64,000 bases of DNA, taken from NCBI RefSeq assembly GCF_958439165.1, contig NZ_OY288123.1, positions 161,197 to 225,196 of the forward strand, given 5' to 3'. This DNA is from an uncultured Hydrogenophaga sp. GTDB lineage: Bacteria; Pseudomonadota; Gammaproteobacteria; Burkholderiales; Burkholderiaceae_C. The notes below the pieces were generated by a model that was given only the letters and a program-made list of their open reading frames with translations, made no database searches and was not told the origin of the DNA. The translations under genes and the position numbers were made by a program. Numbering within the stretch: position 1 is the first letter of the stretch; each line of letters begins with the position of its first letter. Below are positions 1-8,867 of this stretch, one piece after another.

Positions 1-943
1 CCGACTGCACGCCGGCCAGGGCCAGCAGGCCCATGGTGCTGCCACCGGCCAGTGACAGTGCCCCGGCCACGGCCACGGTGCGTCGCACGCCCAGCCGGGT
101 CAGCAGGCGCCGGCACAGAACCGTCCCGCCGATGTAGCTGAGCGACATGGTGAACATGACCAGTCCGTATTGCGTCTTGCTCAGACCGAGCACCTGGATG
201 AACACGAAGGAGGACGCCGCCAGGTAGGTGAACAGTCCGCCGTACGAGGCCGTGGCCAGCAGGGCATAGGCGCGGAAGGTGGGGTGGCGCGCAATGCGCA
301 ACCAGTTGGTGATCAGCACCCGGGGCTGCAGTGCCTGCGGGTTGGGTTGACGCACCGTCTCCCGGAAACGCCAGGCCACGATGGCGAGCGTGACCGCGCC
401 GAACACGCCGATGAGCAGGAGCGCCGCGCGCCAGCCCAGCAGGTCGGACGACAGTCCGCCCAGCGGCGCACTGCAGCAGGCGATGACGCCCAGGCCGGTC
501 AGCCCGCGCGACATGAAGCGTGCACCTTCGGCCGGCGCATACAGATCCCGCACGATGGCGCGGGCGCACATGACCGCAGCGCCCAGGGCCGCGCCCTGCA
601 GGGCGCGCCAGCCGATGAGCTGCTCCATGCTGTCGGCCAGCGCACTGCCCACCGACGCTGCCACGAAGGCACCCAGCCCGATCAGCAGGATGGGTCGGCG
701 GCCGAACCGGTCGGACAGCGGGCCCCACACCATCTGCGACACCCCGAAGGCCAGCAGCAGTGCGGTGAGCGTGAGCTGGGCCTGCGACATGGCGGCACCG
801 AAGCCGGTGGTCAGCGCCGGCAGCGCGGGCAGGTACAGGTCGGTGGCCACCGGCTGCAGGCCCAGCAGCAGGGCCAGGGCCAGCACCACGAATCCGGGGC
901 TCATGGCGGCGGGATCGGCAGCAGGAGAGGGCGGAGCGGACAT
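1..943 (-). CDS. Bcr/CflA-family MFS drug efflux transporter (C-terminus cut by window edge)
   Basis: Inner-membrane proton-driven exporter of the DHA1 Bcr/CflA group. About 314 codons are visible from an ATG at 943 (a second ATG at 904 would remove 13 residues); the stop lies left of the window. The N-terminal helix contains ATDLYLPALPAL, the hallmark of this family, and MFS motif A (GPLSDRFGRRP) sits at about residues 74-84. At least eight hydrophobic segments follow. The family exports drugs such as bicyclomycin or sulfonamides, but the substrate here cannot be told from sequence. It reads in the same direction as the hydrolase gene that starts at 1866, with about 38 bp between them. Confidence 0.85.
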   Translation of the reverse strand, partial: MSAPPSPAADPAAMSPGFVVLALALLLGLQPVATDLYLPALPALTTGFGAAMSQAQLTLTALLLAFGVSQMVWGPLSDRFGRRPILLIGLGAFVAASVGSALADSMEQLIGWRALQGAALGAAVMCARAIVRDLYAPAEGARFMSRGLTGLGVIACCSAPLGGLSSDLLGWRAALLLIGVFGAVTLAIVAWRFRETVRQPNPQALQPRVLITNWLRIARHPTFRAYALLATASYGGLFTYLAASSFVFIQVLGLSKTQYGLVMFTMSLSYIGGTVLCRRLLTRLGVRRTVAVAGALSLAGGSTMGLLALAGVQS

Positions 944-981
944 CCGGTCGAGGGTAGCAGAAGGCCCCGCCCGCGGCCCGG

Positions 982-1866
982 TCAGCGCAGTGCCTGGGGT
1001 GCTTCCGCGGCGGATGACGCTTCCCGCCCGAGACCGAACAGCTCGGCCAGCGCCTGCCGGTACTGCGGCTGGCCGACCGAATTGGTGTTGTGGTGCGAAC
1101 CGCCCTCGACCAGCACGAAGGCTTTGGGGCCGCGCGCGGCCTCGAACAGTTTCTGGCCGAGCTCGGGCTTGATCAGCCGGTCCTCGCTGCCGTGCACCAC
1201 CAGCAGCGGCGAGCCGATGTCGGTCACCTTGCGCACCGATTCGAACCGCTGCGTGATGAGCGGCGAGATCGGCAGCCAGCCCCAGCGGAAAGTGCTCACC
1301 ACATCGGGGATCGAGGTGAAGGTGCCTTCCACCAGCGTGCCGCGCTCGTCCTGCACCCGGGTGGCGAGGTCGATGGCGATCGCGCCACCCAGCGAGTGGC
1401 CGAAGATGTAGCGGGGCCGGTCGGGGTGGCGCTGCGCCAGCCAGTCCCAGGCGGCGCGCGCGTCTTCGACGGCCAGCGTTTCGGAGGGCAGTTCCTGGGT
1501 GCTCTTGCCGAAGCCCCGGTAGTCCACCGCCAGCACCGAGAAGCCCAGCTCCTGCATGCGCCGGATGCGGAAGGCCGATCCGGTCACGTTCCAGCGGGCG
1601 CCGTGCAGGTACAGCAGCACCGGCGCATCGGCGCGCTGCCGCAGGTCGGGATGGGGGTGCCACAGGCCATGCAGCCTGACCGGCTGGCCGGACTCGGTCG
1701 AGGTGAACTCGATCCAGACATCGTCCATGTCCTCGGCCGCCAGCGAGCCGCCCGACCAGGTTCGGTCGGAGGGCTGGAAGATCCACTGCCGCTGTTTTTC
1801 GTCCAGCGTGGCACACCCGGCCAACAGGCCAAGCGACACCAGCAGAAGGGCAATCAGGCGCTTCAT
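982..1866 (-). CDS. Alpha/beta-hydrolase lipoprotein
   Basis: A 294-residue serine hydrolase of the alpha/beta fold. The chosen ATG at 1866 gives a classical lipoprotein signal with lipobox LLAGC (Cys18), so the enzyme should be membrane-anchored outside the cytoplasm; an in-frame ATG at 1902 would spoil the signal peptide. The nucleophile elbow is GHSLGG (Ser158), with candidate Asp229 (HGSEDRLI) and a His in GGSHHN near 258-259. An oxyanion-loop LHG lies near residue 88. This resembles BAAT/FrsA- or YheT-like hydrolases, but the substrate is unknown. Confidence 0.75.
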   Translation of the reverse strand: MKRLIALLLVSLGLLAGCATLDEKQRQWIFQPSDRTWSGGSLAAEDMDDVWIEFTSTESGQPVRLHGLWHPHPDLRQRADAPVLLYLHGARWNVTGSAFRIRRMQELGFSVLAVDYRGFGKSTQELPSETLAVEDARAAWDWLAQRHPDRPRYIFGHSLGGAIAIDLATRVQDERGTLVEGTFTSIPDVVSTFRWGWLPISPLITQRFESVRKVTDIGSPLLVVHGSEDRLIKPELGQKLFEAARGPKAFVLVEGGSHHNTNSVGQPQYRQALAELFGLGREASSAAEAPQALR

Positions 1867-1911
1867 GGGGAAAATGGAGCGCCGGTTGCCGAAAAAGTTC
1901 ACCGCAGGGGT

Positions 1912-3825
1912 TCAGCGCCCGCGCAGGAACAGCGCGTCCAGATCTCGCATGGCCATCTGGCGCCAGGTCGGACGGCCGTGGTTGCACTGGTCGCTGCGCT
2001 CGGTGACCTCCATCTGGCGCAGCAGGGCGTTCATCTCGTCCAGGGTCAGACGGCGGTTGGCCCTCACGGCGCCGTGGCAGGCCATGGTGGCCAGCAGCTC
2101 GTGCTGGGCCCGCTGCACCACGCTGGCCGCGTCCACCCCGGCCAGTTCGGCCAGCTCGGCGAGCACACTGCGCGCCAGCTCCACCGGGTTGCCCTCGGAC
2201 AGCGTGATCGGCACAGCCCGCACCGCCATGGTGCGTGGCGACAGCGCGGTGATGTCCAGCCCGAGTCGGGCCAGCACGTCGGTGGAGGCCTCGGCGGTGG
2301 CCACCTCGGTCGGTGTGGCGGCGAAGGTGGCCGGTATCAGCAGGGGTTGCATCGGAACCGACCGTGCATCGAGCTGCTGCTTCAGCCGCTCGTAGACGAT
2401 GCGCTCGTGGGCCGCATGCATGTCCACGATGACCAGCCCCTGCGCGTTCTCGGCCAGGATGTAGACGCCCTGCAGCTGGGCCACCGCACGGCCCAGCGGC
2501 CAGTCGCCGTCGGGGAGCGGAGGCTGCGCCTGCGGTGCCTGGGGCGGCTCTGTCGGTACGCGCCCCCATGCCGGGGTCGGAGATGCTGTGCCACCGGCGG
2601 CAGGTGTCCAGAGCGCGGCCAGGTCGTTCACCGGCACGCCACCCGCAACCGGCGCTGCACTGTGCTCGAACACCAGGCGGTCCTGGCGCGCTGCCAGCAA
2701 CGGATCGGCCGGCGAAACGGTCGCCAGCGGCACCGGCTCGGCTGCCGCCGGTGCCACGCCGGCCCGGGGTGCCGCCAGCGCCGTCTTCACACCCTGGTGG
2801 ACGGCAAGGTGCACCTCGCGGCTGTCGCGGAAGCGCACCTCGATCTTGGTCGGGTGCACGTTCACGTCCACGCGGGTCGGATCGAGCGCGATGAACAGCG
2901 CGAACACCGGCTGGCGCTGACCGTGCAGCACGTCCTCGTAGGCGCTGCGCACCGCATGCTGGATCACCTTGTCGCGAACGTAGCGCCCGTTCACATAGGT
3001 GAACTGCAGGTCGGCGCGCGAGCGGGCGGCGTCGGGCACGCCAGCCCAGCCCCAGACCCGTACCGCCGTCGATGCGCCGGGCAACGCGGGCCAGGCCACC
3101 GGCACCGCCTGTTCGGCAAAGTCCGCACCCAGCACATCGGCCAGCCGCTGCTGGAGGGCCGGCAGCGCGTCGTTCGGATCGGTGGCGAGGTCGGCGCTGG
3201 CGGCGCGCCACTGGGCCACCAGGCGGCCGTCGTGCCAGATGGCGAATCCCACATCGGGTCGCGCCAGCGCATGGCGGCGAACCGATTCCACGCAGTGCGC
3301 GAGCTCGGTGGCATCGGTCTTGAGGAACTTGCGCCGGGCCGGCGTCGCGAAGAACAGTTCACGCACCTCCACCGTGGTGCCGCGCTGGCGGGCGGTCGGT
3401 TCCATTTCACCGCTGCGGGCATCCAGCAGCCAGCCGTGCGGGGCATCCAGGGTGTCCACCCGGGTCAGCAGCGAGACCTCGGCCACCGAGGCGATGGCGG
3501 CCAGCGCCTCGCCCCGAAAACCCATGGTGCCCACCGATTCGAGGTCGGACAGGCTGGCGATCTTGCTGGTGGCATGGCGCTTGAGCGCCTGCGGCAGGTC
3601 GTGGCGGGGGATGCCGTGGCCGTCGTCCTCCACGCTGATCAGCCGCACGCCACCGGCCTGCAGCCGGACGGTGATCTGGCGCGCGCCGGCGTCCAGCGCG
3701 TTGTCGACCAGCTCGCGCACCACCGAGGCGGGGCGCTCCACCACTTCGCCGGCCGCGATCTGGCTGATGAGTTCGTCGGGCAGCTCGCGGATCGGCCGGG
3801 GGGCAGCGGGGGGCAGGGTGGTCAT
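1912..3825 (-). CDS. mutL: DNA mismatch repair protein MutL
   Basis: 637-residue mismatch-repair ATPase that couples MutS recognition to strand incision. The N-terminal GHKL ATPase motifs are clear: ELVDNALDAGA (about 38-48), DDGHGI (67-72) and GFRGEALA (102-109). The C-terminal dimer/endonuclease domain shows DMHAAHE, ACHGAVR and CNHGRP, so it belongs to the endonuclease-type MutL found in bacteria without MutH. The middle (about 340-430) is a Pro/Ala-rich linker. The start at 3825 places the ATPase domain at the usual distance from the N-terminus; the frame stays open far upstream, but that stretch is antisense to the dedA gene. Confidence 0.95.
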   Translation of the reverse strand: MTTLPPAAPRPIRELPDELISQIAAGEVVERPASVVRELVDNALDAGARQITVRLQAGGVRLISVEDDGHGIPRHDLPQALKRHATSKIASLSDLESVGTMGFRGEALAAIASVAEVSLLTRVDTLDAPHGWLLDARSGEMEPTARQRGTTVEVRELFFATPARRKFLKTDATELAHCVESVRRHALARPDVGFAIWHDGRLVAQWRAASADLATDPNDALPALQQRLADVLGADFAEQAVPVAWPALPGASTAVRVWGWAGVPDAARSRADLQFTYVNGRYVRDKVIQHAVRSAYEDVLHGQRQPVFALFIALDPTRVDVNVHPTKIEVRFRDSREVHLAVHQGVKTALAAPRAGVAPAAAEPVPLATVSPADPLLAARQDRLVFEHSAAPVAGGVPVNDLAALWTPAAGGTASPTPAWGRVPTEPPQAPQAQPPLPDGDWPLGRAVAQLQGVYILAENAQGLVIVDMHAAHERIVYERLKQQLDARSVPMQPLLIPATFAATPTEVATAEASTDVLARLGLDITALSPRTMAVRAVPITLSEGNPVELARSVLAELAELAGVDAASVVQRAQHELLATMACHGAVRANRRLTLDEMNALLRQMEVTERSDQCNHGRPTWRQMAMRDLDALFLRGR

Positions 3826-3864
3826 CGGCAAATTGTAGGAAGGCGGCGCCGATAATCTCCGGCC

Positions 3865-4512
3865 ATGGAGCTCATCACCTTTCTGATCGATTTCATCCTG
3901 CATGTGGACCAGCACCTGCAGACCTTCGTGCAGGCCTACGGTGCTTGGGTGTATGCGCTGCTGTTCCTCATCATCTTCACCGAGACCGGGGTGGTGGTCA
4001 TGCCCTTCCTGCCGGGCGACTCGCTGCTGTTCGTGGTGGGGACGCTGTGCGGCGCCGGGCTGATGAACCTGCCGCTGGTGATGGCCCTGCTGGTGGCAGC
4101 GGCCATCCTGGGCGACCAGACCAACTACACCATCGGCCGCCACTTCGGGCCGAAGGTGTTCCAGTGGGAGAACTCGCGGCTGTTCAACCGCAACGCCTTC
4201 AACCAGGCCCATGCCTTCTACGAACGCCACGGCGGCATCACCATCATCCTGGCCCGCTTCATGCCCTTCATCCGCACGTTTGCGCCCTTCGTGGCCGGCG
4301 TGGCCGAAATGAACCGCGCGCGCTTCACTGCCTTCAACGTGATCGGCGCGCTCATCTGGGTGGTGGGCCTCACGCTGGCCGGCTACTGGTTCGGCAACCT
4401 GCCCTGGGTGCAGGCCAACCTGAGCAAGATCATCTGGGCACTCATCCTGATCCCGGGACTCATTGCGCTGTGGGGCGCATGGAAGGCCCGCACAAACCCT
4501 GCGACCCCATGA
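3865..4512 (+). CDS. DedA family membrane protein
   Basis: 215-residue inner-membrane protein of the DedA/SNARE-associated family, now linked to undecaprenyl-phosphate or phospholipid flipping and membrane-potential homeostasis. The sequence has the family pattern: re-entrant-type helix with ETGVVVMPFLPGDSLLF (about residues 40-56), an acidic GD pair in AAILGDQTNYTIGRHFG, and RFMPFIRTFAPFVAG (about 131-145), the conserved basic/Pro motif. It is divergent from mutL with 39 bp between the starts, and 13 bp upstream of the Rieske oxygenase gene, with which it may be cotranscribed. Confidence 0.9.
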   Translation: MELITFLIDFILHVDQHLQTFVQAYGAWVYALLFLIIFTETGVVVMPFLPGDSLLFVVGTLCGAGLMNLPLVMALLVAAAILGDQTNYTIGRHFGPKVFQWENSRLFNRNAFNQAHAFYERHGGITIILARFMPFIRTFAPFVAGVAEMNRARFTAFNVIGALIWVVGLTLAGYWFGNLPWVQANLSKIIWALILIPGLIALWGAWKARTNPATP

Positions 4513-4525
4513 AAGCGGAGGCCAC

Positions 4526-5872
4526 ATGAACGCACCCCAGCCCCTGGTCCGCTGGCCCAACCCGGGCACCAGCCGCATCCCTTACTGGGCCTACACCGAC
4601 CCGTCGCTCTACCAGCAGGAGCTGGACCGGCTGTTCTACGGCCCGCACTGGAACTACATCGGTCTGGCCATCGAGATCCCGAAGACCGGTGACTACAAGC
4701 TGAGCTGGGTGGGTGAGCGTCAGGTGATCATGGTGCGCGACCGGGTGGCCCCGCGCGACCGCGACACCGACCACGGCATCCGCGTGGTCGAGAACCGCTG
4801 CGCCCACCGGGGCGTGCGTTTCTGTCAGCCGCCCATGGACGGCCAGACCGGCAACGCGCGCAGTTTCGTGTGCCCCTACCACCAGTGGACCTACAAGCTC
4901 AACGGCGATCTGGCCGGCCTGCCGTTCAAGGACGGCGTGAAGGCCGACAGCCCCGGCGGTGAATGCGTGCACGGCGGCATGCCGGCCGACTTCGACCTGT
5001 CGAAGAACGGCCTGACCAAGCTGCGTGTGGCCGTGCTGCACGGTCTGGTGTTCGCCACCTTCAGCGAGGAGGCCGAGCCCCTGGAAGACTACCTGGGCAG
5101 CGATGTCATGCCCTGGCTGAACCGGATCTTCCAGGGTCGCGAACTGCGCCTGCTGGGCACCAACCGCCAGCGCATTCCGGGCAACTGGAAGCTGATGATG
5201 GAGAACATCAAGGACCCGTACCACCCAGGCCTGCTGCACACCTGGTTCGTCACCTTCGGCCTCTGGCGCGCCGACCAGAAGAGCCGCATGGTGATGGACG
5301 CGCACGGCCGCCACGCGGTCATGCTCTCGCGCCGCAACGACGGCGGTGCCAACAAGGCGGTGACCGAAGGTGTCACCAGCTTCAAGGCCGACATGCAGCT
5401 CGGCGATCCGCGTCTGCTGGATGTGGTGCCCGAGCCCTGGTGGACCATCGACGACCCGTCGAATCCCGGCACCGCCATCACCCCCACGGTGACCATGATC
5501 ACCCTGTTCCCCGGCCTGATCGTGCAGCAGCAGGTCAACTCGCTCTCCACCCGCCACATCGTGCCGCGCGGCCCGGGCGAATTCGACTTCGTCTGGACGC
5601 ACTTCGGCTTTGCCGACGACACCGAGGAGATGACCACCCGACGTCTGCGCCAGGCCAACCTGTTCGGCCCGGCCGGCTTCGTGAGTGCCGACGACGGCGA
5701 GGTGATCGAGTTCAGCCAGGACGGCTTCCGCCAGTGGGGCGAGGGTGGTGCCACCCTGGTCGAGCTCGGCGGCAAGGCCGACGATGTCGGCAACCCGCCG
5801 ACCGAGCACATGGTCACCGAAACGCTGATCCGATCCATGTACGCCTACTGGCGTCGGGCCATGGGGGTCTGA
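4526..5872 (+). CDS. Rieske non-heme iron oxygenase, large (alpha) subunit; salicylate 5-hydroxylase / anthranilate dioxygenase type
   Basis: 448-residue terminal oxygenase subunit that would hydroxylate an aromatic acid using electrons from a ferredoxin. The Rieske [2Fe-2S] ligands are Cys92/His94 (CAHRG) and Cys116/His119 (CPYHQW). The catalytic iron site is NIKDPYHPGLLH, with bridging Asp231 and iron ligands His234 and His239. The N-terminal VRWPNPGTSRIPYW is typical of NagG/AndAc-type subunits. The start at 4526 is preceded by AGCGGAGG; an ORF start 63 bp upstream lies inside dedA. The beta subunit follows 2 bp after the stop. No ferredoxin or reductase gene is in the window, so the electron partner must be elsewhere. 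Confidence 0.85.
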   Translation: MNAPQPLVRWPNPGTSRIPYWAYTDPSLYQQELDRLFYGPHWNYIGLAIEIPKTGDYKLSWVGERQVIMVRDRVAPRDRDTDHGIRVVENRCAHRGVRFCQPPMDGQTGNARSFVCPYHQWTYKLNGDLAGLPFKDGVKADSPGGECVHGGMPADFDLSKNGLTKLRVAVLHGLVFATFSEEAEPLEDYLGSDVMPWLNRIFQGRELRLLGTNRQRIPGNWKLMMENIKDPYHPGLLHTWFVTFGLWRADQKSRMVMDAHGRHAVMLSRRNDGGANKAVTEGVTSFKADMQLGDPRLLDVVPEPWWTIDDPSNPGTAITPTVTMITLFPGLIVQQQVNSLSTRHIVPRGPGEFDFVWTHFGFADDTEEMTTRRLRQANLFGPAGFVSADDGEVIEFSQDGFRQWGEGGATLVELGGKADDVGNPPTEHMVTETLIRSMYAYWRRAMGV

Positions 5873-5874
5873 GC

Positions 5875-6375
5875 ATGTCCCTACTGACCCCCGAAGCCCT
5901 GGCCCTGCGGCAGCAGATCGACGCCTTCAATGCCGACTACGCCGCCGTGCTGGACGACCGCCGCTTCGCCGAATGGCCCGATCTGTTCGTCGCGGACGCC
6001 CGCTACAAGGTGCAGGGTCGCGAGAACTTCGACCGCGGCCTGCCGCTGTGCCTGATCCACCTGGAGAGCCAGGCCATGATGCGCGACCGTGTGGTCGGCG
6101 CCACCACCACCATCTACCACGCGCCGTACTACACCCGCCACGTGGTGGGCACCTCGCGCATCACCCATGCCGGTGTCGGCACAGCCGAGGATCCCGTGCG
6201 GGCCGAGGCCAGTTATGCGGTGTTCCGCACCAAGCCCGGCAGCACCAGCGAGGTGTTCCAGGCGGGCCGCTACATCGACGCCTTCGTGCTCACCGAGGGC
6301 GGCCTGCGCCTGCAGGAACGCCACTGTGTGTACGACAGCGAGATGGTGCTGAACTCGCTGATCTACCCGGTCTGA
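5875..6375 (+). CDS. Aromatic-ring hydroxylating oxygenase, small (beta) subunit
   Basis: 166-residue beta subunit (NTF2-like cone fold) that would assemble with the preceding alpha subunit into an alpha3beta3 hexamer; it is structural and not catalytic in known members. The family features are a conserved central REN..DRGLPLCLIHLES segment followed by RVVGATTTIYHAPYYTRH, as in NagH/AndAd-type subunits. The ATG is 2 bp after the alpha-subunit stop, so the pair is certainly an operon. The GAF-domain gene converges 4 bp after the stop, leaving no room for further pathway genes. Confidence 0.82.
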   Translation: MSLLTPEALALRQQIDAFNADYAAVLDDRRFAEWPDLFVADARYKVQGRENFDRGLPLCLIHLESQAMMRDRVVGATTTIYHAPYYTRHVVGTSRITHAGVGTAEDPVRAEASYAVFRTKPGSTSEVFQAGRYIDAFVLTEGGLRLQERHCVYDSEMVLNSLIYPV

Positions 6376-6379
6376 CGGC

Positions 6380-6922
6380 TCAGGGCGCTCTGCGCCGGCC
6401 GGCTTCAATCCGCATGGCGGCGAGGCGGGCCGTCATCTCCAGCGTCTTCAGATCGTCCGGGTTCGGGTTGTCCTGGGGGCTGAAGGTGAAGCTGCACAGG
6501 GTGCCGTAGACCTGGCCGTTGCTCAGCACGATCGGCGTGCTGATGTGCGTGCCCACGCTGAAGGGCAGGGCTGCGGCCAGCGTGCGGGCCAGCGGGTGCT
6601 GCGAGGTGTCGGGCAGGTAGCCCGGCAGGCGGCCCTCCACCACATGGTGGCACCAGCTCTCCTCCAGCCGGTCCGACTGGCCGGCACTGACCACCGGCCG
6701 GGTGCTGTCGGCCGCCACCTGGCGCATCACACGCTGCCCGTCGACGAACTCCGAGCAGAACACCACATCCATCTGCATGCGTTCGCGCAAGGTCCGCAGC
6801 ACCTCGGTGATGTTGCGGTCCAGGGCTTCGTCGGACTGGTCGGCGGTGGCCACCAGCATTTCGGAGATGGTCACCTTCAGGTCGTCGGGCTCGTAGCCCA
6901 TGTCGTGGATCGGCAGCGGCAT
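6380..6922 (-). CDS. GAF-domain protein
   Basis: 180-residue cytoplasmic protein made of a single GAF-type sensory domain (about residues 20-170): LRERMQMDVVFCSEFVDGQR, then a central HHVVEGRLPGYLPDT, SVGTHISTPIVLSNGQVYGTLCSF and a closing helix ending MRIEAGRRR. The last pattern is typical of GAF modules that follow diguanylate-cyclase/EAL proteins, but no catalytic domain is present, so it is either a stand-alone sensor or a partner protein. The start at 6922 is 2 bp after the stop of the OsmC gene, so the two are cotranscribed; an internal ATG at 6901 is also possible. Confidence 0.7.
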   Translation of the reverse strand: MPLPIHDMGYEPDDLKVTISEMLVATADQSDEALDRNITEVLRTLRERMQMDVVFCSEFVDGQRVMRQVAADSTRPVVSAGQSDRLEESWCHHVVEGRLPGYLPDTSQHPLARTLAAALPFSVGTHISTPIVLSNGQVYGTLCSFTFSPQDNPNPDDLKTLEMTARLAAMRIEAGRRRAP

Positions 6923-6924
6923 GG

Positions 6925-7398
6925 TCAGGCTCCCGGGGTCTGCGGCTCCACCACCACCTGTGTCTTCACCGAGTTGGCGATGAAGCATTCCTCGTGGGCC
7001 TGGTGGTGCATGTCGGCCAGTTCCTCGGCGGTGGGCTGGCGGCCGGAGAAGGTGACGGCGGGGTGCAGCGTGACCTTCGAGACCCAGAACTTGCGCTTCT
7101 CGTTGGCGGCCATCACGCCCACGGCATGGTCGGCATAGCGGTCGACGCAGAAGCCGGCGCGCACCGCAATGGAGAAGAACCACAGCATGTGGCAGCTGGA
7201 GAGCGAGGCCACGAAGGCTTCTTCCGGGTCCATGGCGGCCGGGTCGGAGTACGGCAGCGGCACCACCAGCGGCGATGAGGAGCCGGCCACCTCCAGCCCT
7301 CCGTCCAGGCGGATGGTGTGGCGGCGGCTGTAGCGGTTGTCGGTGAAGGTCTGGTCGCCGCGCTCCCAGAGGATGTCGGCGGTGTACTGGTGGGCCAT
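6925..7398 (-). CDS. OsmC-family peroxiredoxin-like protein
   Basis: 157-residue OsmC/Ohr-type thiol peroxidase family protein. The two redox cysteines are in place: Cys69 (LSSCHMLWF) and Cys138 (HEECFIANS). It also has the AMDPEEAFVASLSSCHM pattern typical of the YhfA/OsmC branch that lacks the organic-hydroperoxide-specific Ohr features. It would reduce organic peroxides in the cytoplasm with dihydrolipoyl or thioredoxin-type donors. It sits 20 bp downstream of the amiC stop region on the same strand and 2 bp before the GAF protein. Confidence 0.85.
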   Translation of the reverse strand: MAHQYTADILWERGDQTFTDNRYSRRHTIRLDGGLEVAGSSSPLVVPLPYSDPAAMDPEEAFVASLSSCHMLWFFSIAVRAGFCVDRYADHAVGVMAANEKRKFWVSKVTLHPAVTFSGRQPTAEELADMHHQAHEECFIANSVKTQVVVEPQTPGA

Positions 7399-7418
7399 GT
7401 CGGTTCGGGGGTCGGGGG

Positions 7419-8867
7419 TCAGATCTGGCGGTTGCGCGCCAGCGGCGGGTTGGCTTCAAAGTACCGCACGATGCCGCGCATGAGGGCATCGGCCAGGTCG
7501 TTCTGGTACTTCGGGTCGTTCAGGCGTTTTTCCTCGTCCGGGTTGCTGATGAAGGCGGTCTCCACCAGCACGCTGGGAATGTCGGGCGCGCGCAGCACTG
7601 CAAAGTTGGCCTGCTCCACGCGGGGCTTGTGCAGCTTGCCCACGCGCTTGACCTCGCCCAGCATGGAGTTGCCGAGCTTGAGGCTGTCGTTGATCTGCGC
7701 GGTGGTGCTCATGTCGAGCAGGGCGCGCTGCACCGTCGCGTCGCGGGCGCGCACATTGATGCCGCCCACCAGGTCGGCGGCATTTTCCTTGTCGGCCATC
7801 CAGCGGGCGGCGGCACTGCTGGCGCCGCGGGTGCTCAGGGCATAGATGCTCGCGCCCTGCGGCCGTGGGCTGTAAAAGGCGTCGGCGTGCAGGCTGATGA
7901 ACAGGTCGGCCTGCACCCGCTGGGCCTTGGCCACCCGCACCTGCAGCGGCACGAAGAAGTCGGCATCGCGGGTCATGAAGGCGCGCATCGGATTGCCGTT
8001 GACCGTCGTGGCGTTGATGCGGTCGCGCAGCTTGTGGGCGATCTGCAGCACCACCTTCTTCTCGTGGGTCCCACCGGGGCCGATGGCCCCGGGGTCCTCG
8101 CCGCCGTGGCCGGGGTCCAGGGCGATGACGATCAGGCGTTCGGTGCGGGCGCGCTCCCGGGCCTTGGCCGACGGCGCGGCGGGGCGGGAGACGGGCGGAA
8201 CCGGCGCGGCAGCCACTGGCGGTTCGGTGCGTGCCGGTGGCGTGCCGCGCGCAGCACCGCCGGACGATTCCTGGCGGGCGATCAGCTCGCCCAGCGGGTC
8301 GGGGCGGCCGGCACGCTCGGGTGTCACGGTCACGCCGCTGCCCTGGGTTTCCAGGCCCAGCAGGCGTGCAGCGCGCGCACTGGCGTCGTCGAGGTCGCGC
8401 ATGCGCTGGGCGATCAGCTGCTCCAGCGGATCGGGCGGGTTGACCGGCCGCAGGTCCAGCACCAGCCGGTGCTGGTAGGCGGCCACCGGGGGCAGGCTGA
8501 AAACCTCGGGCTGCATGGCCTGCTTGAGGTCGATCACCAGGCGCACCACGTTGGGTGCGAACTGCGCGACCCGGATGCCGCCGATGTTGGGGTCGTCCGA
8601 GCGCAGCTGCGCCACCAGGTCGCGCAGGCCGGGCAGCAGGTCGAGGCCTTCGATGTCCACCGCCAGCCGGGGCGGGTTGTCCACGAAGCTGGACCTCGAT
8701 ACCAGCTGGGCGTCGGACTCGATGGTCACCCGGGTGTAGTCATCGGCCGGCCAGATGCGGACCGCCAGCACGCTGGCTCCGCGCGCAATGTGGTGCGGCC
8801 CCAGCAGCAGCACCAGCGAGCCGACCTGGAGCAGGCTGCGCCGGGCGGGATCGGGCAGACGGGTCAT
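7419..8867 (-). CDS. amiC: N-acetylmuramoyl-L-alanine amidase AmiC
   Basis: 482-residue periplasmic amidase that cleaves septal peptidoglycan during cell separation. A twin-arginine-like signal (RRSLLQVGSLVLLLG) starts the protein, as in AmiC. An AMIN localisation domain (about 32-145) is followed by an Ala/Pro-rich linker (about 195-240) and an Amidase_3 catalytic domain (about 245-475). Zinc ligands are His254 (DPGHGG), Glu269 (THEKK) and His327 (SLHADAF); a second catalytic Glu lies in VLVETAFISN. The ATG overlaps the tsaE stop by ATGA, so it is translationally coupled to tsaE, an arrangement common in betaproteobacteria. Confidence 0.93.
   Translation of the reverse strand: MTRLPDPARRSLLQVGSLVLLLGPHHIARGASVLAVRIWPADDYTRVTIESDAQLVSRSSFVDNPPRLAVDIEGLDLLPGLRDLVAQLRSDDPNIGGIRVAQFAPNVVRLVIDLKQAMQPEVFSLPPVAAYQHRLVLDLRPVNPPDPLEQLIAQRMRDLDDASARAARLLGLETQGSGVTVTPERAGRPDPLGELIARQESSGGAARGTPPARTEPPVAAAPVPPVSRPAAPSAKARERARTERLIVIALDPGHGGEDPGAIGPGGTHEKKVVLQIAHKLRDRINATTVNGNPMRAFMTRDADFFVPLQVRVAKAQRVQADLFISLHADAFYSPRPQGASIYALSTRGASSAAARWMADKENAADLVGGINVRARDATVQRALLDMSTTAQINDSLKLGNSMLGEVKRVGKLHKPRVEQANFAVLRAPDIPSVLVETAFISNPDEEKRLNDPKYQNDLADALMRGIVRYFEANPPLARNRQI

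Noticed and set aside
1090..3855. Long open frame (over 900 codons) on the plus strand opposite mutL
   Set aside because: It is antisense to clear MutL motifs; composition is Gln/His/Arg/Gly-rich without domains, a common by-product of high-GC codon bias.
3826..4578. N-terminal extension of mutL to 888 residues
   Set aside because: The added part is antisense to dedA and lies before the normal MutL start at 3825.
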